From positions 1,766 to 57,954 of the forward strand of contig DKKT01000061.1 of assembly GCA_002455425.1 (NCBI GenBank): a stretch of 56,189 nucleotides of DNA, read 5' to 3'. The position numbers and the translations under genes are program-made. The notes below the pieces were generated by a model that was given only the letters and a program-made list of their open reading frames with translations, had not been told where the DNA came from and made no database searches. The first letter of the stretch is position 1. The number at the start of each line of letters is the position of its first letter. This stretch comes from Chthonomonas sp. UBA6659. Lineage in GTDB: Bacteria > Armatimonadota > Fimbriimonadia > Fimbriimonadales > Fimbriimonadaceae. This document shows positions 49,253 to 56,189 of this stretch, piece by piece.

Positions 49253-50534
49253 CTCCGCCGCGATCCGGGTTGCGATCCTCGGATTCGGGACCGTCGGCGA
49301 GGGCGCTTACCGAATGCTCGAAGACAACCGCGAGGCGATCACGCGGAAAGTCGGGCGGCCGGTCGAGGTGGTTGGAATCGGAGTTCGGGACCTGACCCGC
49401 AGCCGTACGGCGCCCCGGAGTCTGTTCACCAACGACCTCCCGAAACTTGTGCGCCGCGAAGACGTCGATGTCGTGCTCGAACTGATCGGGGGTCTCGATC
49501 CCGCCGCTTCGCTGGTCGAGCAAGCGCTCGAACGGGGCGTGCCGGTGGTGACCGCCAACAAGGAGCTGATCGCGAAGCAGGGCCGAGAGCTCCTGAGCCT
49601 TGCCGGTCGACATCACGTCGATCTGCACTTCGAGGCCGCCGTCGGGGGTGGGATACCGCTCGTTCAACCCCTGAAGCACCAGCTCGCCGGCAATGACGTC
49701 CTCAAGCTGATCGGCATCCTAAACGGCACCACGAACACGATCCTGACCCGGATGGCCGTCGATGGCGCCGGATTCGACGAGGCACTCCGAGAGGCGCAAG
49801 AGCTCGGATATGCCGAAGCAGATCCCACCAACGACGTCGACGGCTACGACGCGGCGTACAAGCTCGCCATCCTCGGGAGCATCGCCTTCGGGCGGCAGGT
49901 GCCCGTGGACCAGGTCTATCGGGAAGGGATTCGGCGTGTCTCGCAAGTCGACATGCACTTCGCGGACGTCCTCGGCTATGCGATCAAGCTGCTCGCGATC
50001 ATCGAACCCGCCCACGAGACGCTCTTCGCGCGGGTTCATCCGACCCTCATTCCACGCACCCACCCGCTCGCGGGCGTCGACGGGGTGTACAACGCCGTCT
50101 GGCTTCACGGCGACTTTGTCGGCGACCTGATGTTCAGCGGACGGGGCGCCGGTTCCGATCCGACCGCCTCGGCCGTCATCGGCGATCTGATCGGCGTCGC
50201 CCGGGACGTCGTCGCCGGCCAATCCGGGCAGCCGATCTTGTGGGGCGAACCGATCGATCTCCTCCCGATCGCCGATCTCGAAACCTCCTATTACGTCCGC
50301 CTCAACGTCCAGGACCGCCCTAAGGTCCTCGGCCAGATCGCTCTCGAATTCGGCCACCACGACGTCGGGCTCTCGGCGATGGAGATGCGGGTGATCGATC
50401 GCAAACGCGAACTCGGCGAGATCGTCTTCCTCACCCATCGCTGCCGCGAATCCGACTTTCGAGCCGGACTCGCGAGCGTTGCCGCCCTCGACGCGATCGT
50501 CGAAGTGTGCAGCGACTTCCGCGTCGAGGCCTGA
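49245..50534 (+). CDS. hom: Homoserine dehydrogenase
   Basis: 429 aa from TTG 49245, which overlaps the accB end by 8 nt; a GTG at 49206 is also in frame, neither with a clear ribosome-binding site. Rossmann motif VAILGFGTVGEGAYRML, VVTANKELIAKQG, the catalytic region ILNGTTNTILTRM and LGYAEADPTNDVDGYDAAYKLAIL, and a C-terminal ACT domain (YYVRLNVQDRPKVLGQIAL). Reduces aspartate semialdehyde to homoserine for threonine and methionine; the ACT domain is expected to sense an end product. Confidence 0.94.
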   Translation: MPSSAAIRVAILGFGTVGEGAYRMLEDNREAITRKVGRPVEVVGIGVRDLTRSRTAPRSLFTNDLPKLVRREDVDVVLELIGGLDPAASLVEQALERGVPVVTANKELIAKQGRELLSLAGRHHVDLHFEAAVGGGIPLVQPLKHQLAGNDVLKLIGILNGTTNTILTRMAVDGAGFDEALREAQELGYAEADPTNDVDGYDAAYKLAILGSIAFGRQVPVDQVYREGIRRVSQVDMHFADVLGYAIKLLAIIEPAHETLFARVHPTLIPRTHPLAGVDGVYNAVWLHGDFVGDLMFSGRGAGSDPTASAVIGDLIGVARDVVAGQSGQPILWGEPIDLLPIADLETSYYVRLNVQDRPKVLGQIALEFGHHDVGLSAMEMRVIDRKRELGEIVFLTHRCRESDFRAGLASVAALDAIVEVCSDFRVEA

Positions 50535-50538
50535 AAAC

Positions 50539-50581
50539 TGCGAGGGCCCCGGACTCTGAGGGCTTGAGCCGGGGCCTCGCA
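50539..50581. terminator. Hairpin between convergent hom and ribD
   Basis: TGCGAGG(G)CCCCGG (50539-50552) pairs with CCGGGGCCTCGCA (50569-50581), one bulged base, loop about 16 nt. Located between the two stops; no long T-tract. Confidence 0.55.
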
Positions 50582-50620
50582 TGGAAGGAGGAATGACCTC
50601 GAACCGTTGGACGATGCCCC

Positions 50621-51718
50621 CTAGTCGCTTGTTCCGTCGATCTCCGAGGGTCCCGGGACCACGTCGTACCTGAGATGAACGTCGGGCCCTAGCCTCGTGG
50701 TCGAAACGAGCCGAAGACTCGTCTCGCGTCCGGGCACTCGGTTGCCGATCCAAGAAACGCCCTCGCCGAGGAGCTTGGGTGCCACAAACAAGTCGACGCG
50801 ATCGACGAGGCCCGCCTCGAGAAACCGACGGATGGTGGAGCCTCCGCCCTCGACTAGGAGTCCCGTCTGCCCATCCTCGTGAAGCCGCTCGAGCACCGCC
50901 CCGAGATCGAGTTCCCCGTCCTCGCCCGGAACCGGAACGACGTCGACCCGTGGCATAGCGCCCACCCGATCCGCGTGCTTCTCCAGCACGACGTGCCAGG
51001 TGCGGCCCGCCTCGCGGTAGGCCGCCCGATCGGCCGGGAGCTCGCCTCGGGGGTCGAGCAAGATCCTCAACGGTGGGTTCACGACCCCTCGGACTCGGGC
51101 GGTGAGTCGCGGATCGTCGAGAAGCGCCGTGCGGGGGCCGACCAGCACCGCACCCATCTCGGCGCGGAGTCGGTGTCCCGCCGTTCTCGCCGCAAGACCT
51201 GTGATCCACTTGCTCTCGCCGGCCGGGTTGGCGATCATTCCATCGAGGGTGATTGCAGCCTTGACGGTGACGTAGGGACGCCCACGTGCCACGGCGACGA
51301 TAAAGCGACGATTCGTGGCCGCTGCTTCGGCCTCCAGCACCCCGACGACGACTTCGATTCCTGCTGCCCGGAGGCGCTCGGCCCCACCGGCGGCCTGCTC
51401 ATACCGATCGCGGCAGGCGACCACCACCCGTGAGACGTCGGCCTCGATGAGGGCTTCGGTACAGGGTGGCGTGCGGCCATGATGCGCGCATGGCTCGAGC
51501 GTGACGTAGACGTCGGCACCCTGCGCCTGCGTGCCGGCCTGACGAAGAGCGACGACCTCGGCGTGGGGTCCGCCCGCGTACTGATGGAAGCCTTCCCCAA
51601 CCACGGACCCGTCCCGCACGATCACACAGCCGACGTGCGGATTGGGTGCCGGATAGCCGCGTAAGCTCAGTCGAATCGCCCGGCGCATGAAGCGGTCATG
51701 GATTGCGTTTTTGGTCAT
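50621..51718 (-). CDS. ribD: Bifunctional riboflavin deaminase/reductase RibD
   Basis: 365 aa. N-terminal zinc deaminase: PHAEVVAL (His52, Glu54) and LEPCAHHGRTPPC (Cys77, Cys86). C-terminal reductase about 150-350: KAAITLDGMIANPAGESKWI, VLVGPRTALLDDPRLTAR, GLLVEGGGSTIRRFLEAG. Deaminates then reduces the pyrimidine intermediate in riboflavin synthesis. The annotated ATG overlaps the upstream small gene by 23 nt; ATG 51688 (ten codons shorter) would leave an 8-nt gap and keeps the whole deaminase. Last gene of the aroK-to-ribD operon. Confidence 0.95.
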   Translation of the reverse strand: MTKNAIHDRFMRRAIRLSLRGYPAPNPHVGCVIVRDGSVVGEGFHQYAGGPHAEVVALRQAGTQAQGADVYVTLEPCAHHGRTPPCTEALIEADVSRVVVACRDRYEQAAGGAERLRAAGIEVVVGVLEAEAAATNRRFIVAVARGRPYVTVKAAITLDGMIANPAGESKWITGLAARTAGHRLRAEMGAVLVGPRTALLDDPRLTARVRGVVNPPLRILLDPRGELPADRAAYREAGRTWHVVLEKHADRVGAMPRVDVVPVPGEDGELDLGAVLERLHEDGQTGLLVEGGGSTIRRFLEAGLVDRVDLFVAPKLLGEGVSWIGNRVPGRETSLRLVSTTRLGPDVHLRYDVVPGPSEIDGTSD

Positions 51719-51992
51719 GGTCGCGGAGCGTTCCTTCGATCAAGCCCTTGAGGTTCTCCTTCGCCTCCTTCGCGAAATCTCGACGCGCTTGCCGCACCAG
51801 GAAGAGGGCGAGGATCGCGGTGACAAGAAAGGTCGTTGCGGTAATCGCAAAGTAGACCAGGATCCTGAGTGCGTACTCGGCGAGTTCCTTCTGCGAGGCT
51901 TGAACCGGCTTGGGACCGACCGCGAACGGCCAGGCCAAGAGGAGGAGAACTCCTGCGATCAGGAAGCAGGTGGTGGCGATCTTCAGGCGCAT
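51696..51992 (-). CDS. Small membrane protein
   Basis: 98 aa. Two transmembrane helices (about 6-25 and 43-67) with a basic, charged C-terminal tail (ARRDFAKEAKENLKGLIEG). No family recognised. It overlaps rpe by 10 nt upstream and ribD by 23 nt downstream, so its translation is tied to both. Confidence 0.7.
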   Translation of the reverse strand: MRLKIATTCFLIAGVLLLLAWPFAVGPKPVQASQKELAEYALRILVYFAITATTFLVTAILALFLVRQARRDFAKEAKENLKGLIEGTLRDHDQKRNP

Positions 51993-52627
51993 GCGGCACG
52001 GAGGGCTGCGACTCCCGCAGCAATGGATGGGGAACGCGCTAGGTAGCTACCGACGACGAAGACGTTCGCACCGGCCGACAGCGCGAGGTGCAACGTCAGC
52101 GGATCGATCCCGCCATCGACCTCGATATGGAGGTGGGGCGCCACCGCACGGAGCATGCGCACCTTTTCCAGGGCTGAAGCGATCATCTCCTGGCCTCCCC
52201 AGCCCGGATTGACCGTCATCACAAGGACGATATCGACGACCCCGAGCAACGGAAACACCGTTTCGACCGGTGTACCCGGATTGATCGCAACCCCAGGCTC
52301 GACGCCCATCGCTCGCAACGATTCGCAAAGACGATGGCTGTGGGGCGTTGCTTCCGGATGGAACAGGATGCGCCGGCAACCAGCCTCTCGAAACGCCTCG
52401 AAGTGGCGGTCAGGCGTTTCCGTCATGAGGTGCGCCTCAAACGGGGTCGCACCGAGCGGTCGAAGGTTCGCCGCCATCTGGGCGCCGAACGTGATCGGAG
52501 GCACGAATTGACCGTCCATCACGTCGAAATGAATCCAATCGACCCCGGCCGCCATGAGTTCACACACCGGGTTGCGAAGGTCGCCGAAGTCGAAGCTCAG
52601 GATCGACGGGGCAAGCTGAGGTGCCAT
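51983..52627 (-). CDS. rpe: Ribulose-phosphate 3-epimerase
   Basis: 214 aa from ATG 52627, overlapping the kinase-like gene stop as TGATG, with GGAGG 6 nt upstream. TIM-barrel signature LAPSILSFDFGDL, metal/catalytic HFDVMDGQFVPPITFG, MTVNPGWGGQ, and the phosphate loop VDGGIDPLTL. Interconverts ribulose 5-phosphate and xylulose 5-phosphate. In the aroK-to-ribD operon it may supply ribulose 5-phosphate for riboflavin synthesis or erythrose 4-phosphate balance for the shikimate pathway (inference). Confidence 0.95.
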   Translation of the reverse strand: MAPQLAPSILSFDFGDLRNPVCELMAAGVDWIHFDVMDGQFVPPITFGAQMAANLRPLGATPFEAHLMTETPDRHFEAFREAGCRRILFHPEATPHSHRLCESLRAMGVEPGVAINPGTPVETVFPLLGVVDIVLVMTVNPGWGGQEMIASALEKVRMLRAVAPHLHIEVDGGIDPLTLHLALSAGANVFVVGSYLARSPSIAAGVAALRAACA

Positions 52628-54405
52628 CACTCGCCTCCGGTGGCGCCGGGAGCGTCGTCGGCTTCCTTCGTCACCTGGTTCACGATTTCGCCATTGAAGA
52701 AGATGCGGAACGTGGCCTTCGGACCGATCCCCTCGGCATTTACCTCGAACGAATCTCCTGGTTGATGCTCCTCTTCGTGAACGGTTTTGGTTTCGCGCCC
52801 ATCCGTCATTTCCACCTTGACGAGAACGGCCTCGTCGCCGTCGGGCATCTTGATCCGGACCGTGTAACTGTAGATCCCGTTCTCGACTTCGCGCTCGTTG
52901 CGACCGCGGGCGCCTGTGCTCACCACAACCCGAATCTTCGTGTCGCGTTCCACCTTGCGGCGAGGCTCCGGAACCTGGCTGATGATCTTGCCCTCTTCGA
53001 TGTTACGATCCCGTGCCTCGCGAATCTGATCGTCGACTCCTAGCTTTACCGAAGACAGCATCGCCTTGGCTTCGTCGACCGTGCGTCCCCGAAGATCGGG
53101 AACTTCGACGAATCGGCTTCCGGTGCTGATGTCGACCCGAATCGTGAATCCCTGCCGGACTTCGGCCCCCGCTTGCGGACTGGTTCCGACGACTTCGTCC
53201 GCGGGCTGCTTCTCACTCGGGAGACGGCCCCCGATTCGGAGGGTCAGCCCGGCTTCCTCAAGGCGCTTTTGGGCTTCCGTCACCGGCAGGCCGACCAGAT
53301 TCGGCACCTTGACCGGCTTCGGCTTGGTGAGATTCCAATAAACCCATCCGCCGACCATGAGCACGACGACACAGATCGCGGTGTAGACCGCAGCCATAAG
53401 CCAGCGGGGAACCGCGTCCTCGTCGATCTCACGGACCTTTCTGGCTTTCTTCGGCGGCGGACCCACCGGTTGCTTCGCGGCAGGTTTCGAACCCATCGCA
53501 CGGGCGACGGCGGTCTCGGGTTCGACCCGTGTCGAGGACGACGCCGCAGCCCCGCTTAGGGGCCACGTGAGGGTCTTGCCGAACCTCAGCGCATCCTGAA
53601 GCTGACGGAGGTCGGAGAGCATCGAGCGAGCATCGGGATAGCGGTCAGCCGGGTTCTTGGCAAGTGCCTTCTTCGTGATCTCGTCGAGCGCGACGGGTAC
53701 GGACGGGTTGAATGCCCGCGCGCTCGGCACCGGTGCCGTGGCGTGCTTGACCGCGATGGAGACCGCCGTGTCTCCCGGAAACGGCGATCGTCCGGTGAGC
53801 AGTTCGAACAACAGGACGCCGACGCCATACACGTCGGTCGCCGGGCTAGGCATCGACCCCGCAGAAATCTCCGGTGCCAGGTACGGCGCCATCGCGTTGA
53901 GCATTGCCGCGCCCGCGAGTCGACTCGACGAGTACGACTCCCAGACTCCAGCCAGGGCGAGTCGCGTGCGTCCGTCCGCGGTGACCGTCACGTTCGCCGA
54001 GTTGACGTCGCCGTGAACGACCCCGGCCGCGTGTATCGCCTCCAAAGCCTCGCAGAGGCCGATCGCCATCGCTGCGGCCACGCTCGGCGAGAACGGGGCG
54101 AGTTTCTTGATCCGCTCCTGGAGCGACGCGCCAACAGGCAACTCCGAGACCAGAAACGGTTGCCCCTCATGATCGTCGAGATCGAGCACGCGCTCGACGC
54201 CGGGGTGGTGGACGACGGAGAGCTTCCGAACAACTTCGCGCAGTTTCTCGACGAACGCGGGCTCACTCCGGTAAGGAGACTGGATCACCCGAATGCAGAC
54301 CTCCTTGCCACCCACCCGATCCCGAGCGGCATACACCGTGAAAAGAGGGGTTTGCTCGATCTCGTGGAGCAGTTCGTATCGAATCCGGAGCACGTCGCCG
54401 ATCAC
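52627..54405 (-). CDS. PASTA-domain serine/threonine kinase-like protein, likely pseudokinase
   Basis: 592 aa. Residues about 9-265 have a Hanks-kinase fold, but key residues are lost: the ATP-lysine of VAIK is Arg39 (EVCIRVIQ), the HRD Arg is Gly (VVHGDVNSANV, D133 and N138 kept), and the metal-binding DFG is replaced by ALAG around residues 149-153; the glycine-rich loop is degenerate. APE is retained (YLAPEI). A linker, a transmembrane helix (336-357), then two PASTA domains (364-428, 432-498), which in PknB/StkP bind muropeptides, and a beta-rich C-terminal domain of about 90 aa. Expected to sense cell-wall fragments without, or with atypical, phosphorylation. Start ATGA overlaps the small membrane gene; the stop overlaps rpe. 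Confidence 0.88.
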   Translation of the reverse strand: MIGDVLRIRYELLHEIEQTPLFTVYAARDRVGGKEVCIRVIQSPYRSEPAFVEKLREVVRKLSVVHHPGVERVLDLDDHEGQPFLVSELPVGASLQERIKKLAPFSPSVAAAMAIGLCEALEAIHAAGVVHGDVNSANVTVTADGRTRLALAGVWESYSSSRLAGAAMLNAMAPYLAPEISAGSMPSPATDVYGVGVLLFELLTGRSPFPGDTAVSIAVKHATAPVPSARAFNPSVPVALDEITKKALAKNPADRYPDARSMLSDLRQLQDALRFGKTLTWPLSGAAASSSTRVEPETAVARAMGSKPAAKQPVGPPPKKARKVREIDEDAVPRWLMAAVYTAICVVVLMVGGWVYWNLTKPKPVKVPNLVGLPVTEAQKRLEEAGLTLRIGGRLPSEKQPADEVVGTSPQAGAEVRQGFTIRVDISTGSRFVEVPDLRGRTVDEAKAMLSSVKLGVDDQIREARDRNIEEGKIISQVPEPRRKVERDTKIRVVVSTGARGRNEREVENGIYSYTVRIKMPDGDEAVLVKVEMTDGRETKTVHEEEHQPGDSFEVNAEGIGPKATFRIFFNGEIVNQVTKEADDAPGATGGE

Positions 54406-54611
54406 TCGCCTTCCCCCGTCCGATCGGGGATCCAGGCCAAAGCGATCGACCCGACGAGGATAAGGGCGGCGATCATGGCAACGCTCGGTGTGTCGATCGC
54501 TTTCGCGTATTGCGGCGCCATTCCGCGAAAGTACGCAACCTGGCTCGCGGCGTAACCGCCCCCCACCAGGAGGGTTGCTGCAGCCATCACGGCAATCCGG
54601 ATCGCATTCAT
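54402..54611 (-). CDS. Small membrane protein between aroB and the pseudokinase
   Basis: 69 aa from ATG 54611, which overlaps the aroB stop (ATGA); its own stop overlaps the next ATG (ATGA). Two hydrophobic helices (about 4-24 and 44-61) and a short charged end (DRTGEGE). No family recognised. The double coupling argues it is a real protein. Confidence 0.7.
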   Translation of the reverse strand: MNAIRIAVMAAATLLVGGGYAASQVAYFRGMAPQYAKAIDTPSVAMIAALILVGSIALAWIPDRTGEGE

Positions 54612-55639
54612 GTCGCCCACAGACTCTGCCGGACGATGTCTTCCGGCACGTGCTCCACGAGTTTACACGTCCCGACCCCGGTCAGGAGGCTGAAGGCAAG
54701 CTGGCCCTGCGTTGTTTTCTTGTCACCCCGCATCGCGTCGATCAACCGCGCCGGGTTGGTGGAGGCGGGTATCTCGGTCGGGAGACCTTGGCTGCGAAGT
54801 CCGCGCTCGGCACGCGCGACGGCATCCGCGGGTGTCATACCGAGGAGCGCGCCAAGGCGGGCCTCGACCACCATCCCGATCGCGATCGCCTCTCCGTGGA
54901 GAAGACTCCGGTAGCCGTCCAAAACTTCGAGGGCGTGACCGACGGTGTGACCAAAGTTGAGGATCGCCCGGATCCCGAGGCGGTCGTACTCGTCCGCCTC
55001 GACAAGCTCCGCCTTGAGGGCAACGCACCGCGCTACCATGGAACTCAACCGGGTGTCGTCGGGCCGAGGGATCCGTGCCTCAAGGGTCTCAAGGAGCTCG
55101 GCATCGAGGATGAAGCCGTACTTCCAAACCTCGGCCATACCGTTCACGAAGTGACGGTCGGGGAGGGTCGTGAGGAATTCGGTGGCGATCCGGACTTCAC
55201 GTGGGGGATAGAACGAACCGACCAGGTTTTTGCCTTCGGGCAAGTCGATCGCAACCTTTCCTCCCACGGACGAGTCAACCTGAGCGAGGAGCGACGTCGG
55301 GATTTGCACGTAGGGCACGCCGCGCATGTAGGTCGCAGCGACAAAACCCGCGAGATCGCCGATGACCCCGCCGCCGAAGGCGACGATCGGCGTGTTCCGA
55401 TCACTCTTGAGCCCGGCCAGCCACTGAACGGCGAGTCCGAAGCAACCCATCGATTTCGTGGATTCGCCGGCAGGAAGGACCAGCGTCGGGGCCGCGGCAG
55501 GGAGGTAAGGTCCCCATTCGCGAGCGACATTCTCGTCCGTGATCCAGACCGCTCGTTCGATGGCGACCGCTTCGGACGCCGAGCCCTCCAAGATTGGACA
55601 GGTGCCGCCGCGATGGGTGACGCGAAGAAGCTCACGCAA
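54608..55639 (-). CDS. aroB: 3-dehydroquinate synthase
   Basis: 343 aa from TTG 55639, preceded by AAGGAG 7 nt upstream; a 70-codon longer frame runs through aroK and is not conserved. NAD motif GGGVIGDLAGFVAATYMRGV, IPTSLLAQVDSSVGGKVAID, metal ligands in EVWKYGFILD and NFGHTVGHALE. Second step of the shikimate pathway. It overlaps the end of aroK by 8 nt and the next small gene by 4 nt. Confidence 0.94.
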   Translation of the reverse strand: MRELLRVTHRGGTCPILEGSASEAVAIERAVWITDENVAREWGPYLPAAAPTLVLPAGESTKSMGCFGLAVQWLAGLKSDRNTPIVAFGGGVIGDLAGFVAATYMRGVPYVQIPTSLLAQVDSSVGGKVAIDLPEGKNLVGSFYPPREVRIATEFLTTLPDRHFVNGMAEVWKYGFILDAELLETLEARIPRPDDTRLSSMVARCVALKAELVEADEYDRLGIRAILNFGHTVGHALEVLDGYRSLLHGEAIAIGMVVEARLGALLGMTPADAVARAERGLRSQGLPTEIPASTNPARLIDAMRGDKKTTQGQLAFSLLTGVGTCKLVEHVPEDIVRQSLWAT

Positions 55640-56150
55640 GGTCGGTCTCCTTGAGACGCGTGAGAATCTTGCGGACTGCGTCTTCGGTGGTCTCATCGCC
55701 GAGCTGCACTTGGAGGTCGGCTTGCTCATAGAGCGGCTTGCGCCCTTCGAGGATTCGCACGTAGCGCTCTCGCCAGTCCTCGAAGTCGAGGAGAGGTCGT
55801 TTCTTCCGGCTCTTGGCAATCCGTTCGAGGAGGACGTCGGTGCAGACATCGAGATGGATGGTGATACCGAGGCGGCGCAGTTCGGTCCAGTTCGCCGGGC
55901 GAATCACGATCCCGCCTCCGGTCGCGAGTACCGCGTCCGCGGGTTCCAGCGAGCGAAGAATGCTGGTCTCGTGGTCACGGAACGTGTCTTCTCCATAGAT
56001 TCGGAAGAGCTGCGGGATCGGGCGGCCCATTCGCCTCACCAGCAGGGCGTCGGTGTCCCAGAACGTTCGCCCAGCTTCCTCGGCAAGGCTCCGTCCGATG
56101 GTGCTCTTCCCGGCGCCCATCATGCCGAGGAGAATCCAACACCGCTGCAT
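55632..56150 (-). CDS. aroK: Shikimate kinase
   Basis: 172 aa from ATG 56150. P-loop LLGMMGAGKSTIGRSLAEE, shikimate-binding WDTDALLVRRMG, IYGEDTFRDHE and TGGGIVIRP, and a lid region SRKKRPLLDFEDW. Fifth step of the shikimate pathway. An in-frame extension 13 codons upstream (to the window edge) is not conserved. First visible gene of the minus-strand operon aroK-aroB-small membrane protein-pseudokinase-rpe-small membrane protein-ribD; further upstream genes may lie outside the window. Confidence 0.94.
   Translation of the reverse strand: MQRCWILLGMMGAGKSTIGRSLAEEAGRTFWDTDALLVRRMGRPIPQLFRIYGEDTFRDHETSILRSLEPADAVLATGGGIVIRPANWTELRRLGITIHLDVCTDVLLERIAKSRKKRPLLDFEDWRERYVRILEGRKPLYEQADLQVQLGDETTEDAVRKILTRLKETDLA
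55647..55652 (-). promoter_or_regulatory. Ribosome-binding site fixing the TTG start of aroB
   Basis: AAGGAG on the minus strand inside the aroK 3' end, 7 nt before TTG 55639. Confidence 0.65.
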
Positions 56151-56189
56151 AGGGCACAGGATAGCGCGGGAAGTGCGGCGACCGCTCAA

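Noticed and set aside
49719..51209. 496-codon minus-strand ORF
   Set aside because: Antisense or other-frame shadow of hom and ribD, both with strong family motifs.
51719..51992. FMN riboswitch ahead of ribD
   Set aside because: The region upstream of ribD is coding sequence of the small membrane protein and rpe, and no conserved FMN-aptamer pattern was seen.

Overview
The window is about 62-65% GC, gene-dense and has almost no spacer DNA. It looks like a chromosomal segment of a diderm, non-proteobacterial bacterium. Secreted proteins ending in dockerin-like EF-hand pairs, lipoproteins with a poly-glycine tether, an LptC/OstA-like protein, a CruF-type carotenoid gene and many TTG/GTG starts together suggest Armatimonadota (Fimbriimonadia-like). 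That assignment is inference: no 16S rRNA or other phylogenetic marker was searched.

Layout. 1-2189: C-terminally cut secreted protein (minus). 2420-5160: nhaA (plus), then secG and a CBS-DUF1385 fusion (minus). 5248-7131: secreted subtilase with its own promoter and terminator. 7633-8740: lytic transglycosylase and tRNA-Ser(GCT). 8856-11008: CruF-like gene, a DUF4434 protein and YjbQ. 11178-13185: lower-GC island of four short unrecognised proteins, two of them tandem paralogues. 13434-15060: a second tandem pair of small membrane proteins, divergent from a GbsR/MarR regulator. 15064-19830: small lipoprotein, tiny membrane ORF, 994-aa SARP/STAND-TPR regulator, lipB and a triple YHS-like protein. 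19895-25562: membrane protein, methyltransferase, rpsR with a long disordered tail, pyroglutamyl-peptidase, class A PBP and an M48 peptidase. 25659-29082: tRNA-Leu(GAG), a lysyl-oxidase-PPC-dockerin protein, sucC and tsaE. 29079-37019: SbcC/SbcD pair, nadA, beta-propeller protein, redoxin, nucleotidyltransferase and ispE. 37232-40732: large secreted protein with four IPT/TIG repeats and a dockerin. 40801-42170: two secreted paralogues. 42316-50534: a colinear plus-strand run of poly-Gly lipoprotein, large secreted protein, second poly-Gly lipoprotein, LptC/OstA-like protein, accB and hom. 50621-56150: a seven-gene minus-strand operon in which every junction overlaps: aroK, aroB, small membrane protein, PASTA pseudokinase, rpe, small membrane protein, ribD.

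How it works together. Housekeeping genes (shikimate, riboflavin, NAD, isoprenoid, lipoate, biotin carboxyl carrier, succinyl-CoA ligase) alternate with a large set of exported proteins: subtilase, lysyl oxidase, TIG/dockerin protein, two lipoprotein-flanked surface proteins, PBP1A and transglycosylase. The three best sigma70-like promoters (TTG-box, exactly 17 nt, TATA-box) all sit in front of exported-protein genes. Many genes are translationally coupled (ATGA, GTGA and TGATG overlaps), and three convergent pairs share a 4-nt stop overlap.

Most promising leads are the predicted bacterial lysyl oxidase joined to a dockerin, the PASTA pseudokinase inside a fully overlapping metabolic operon, the poly-Gly lipoprotein/secreted-protein cluster, and the extended S18. 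I saw no CRISPR array, transposase, phage gene or recognisable defence system.
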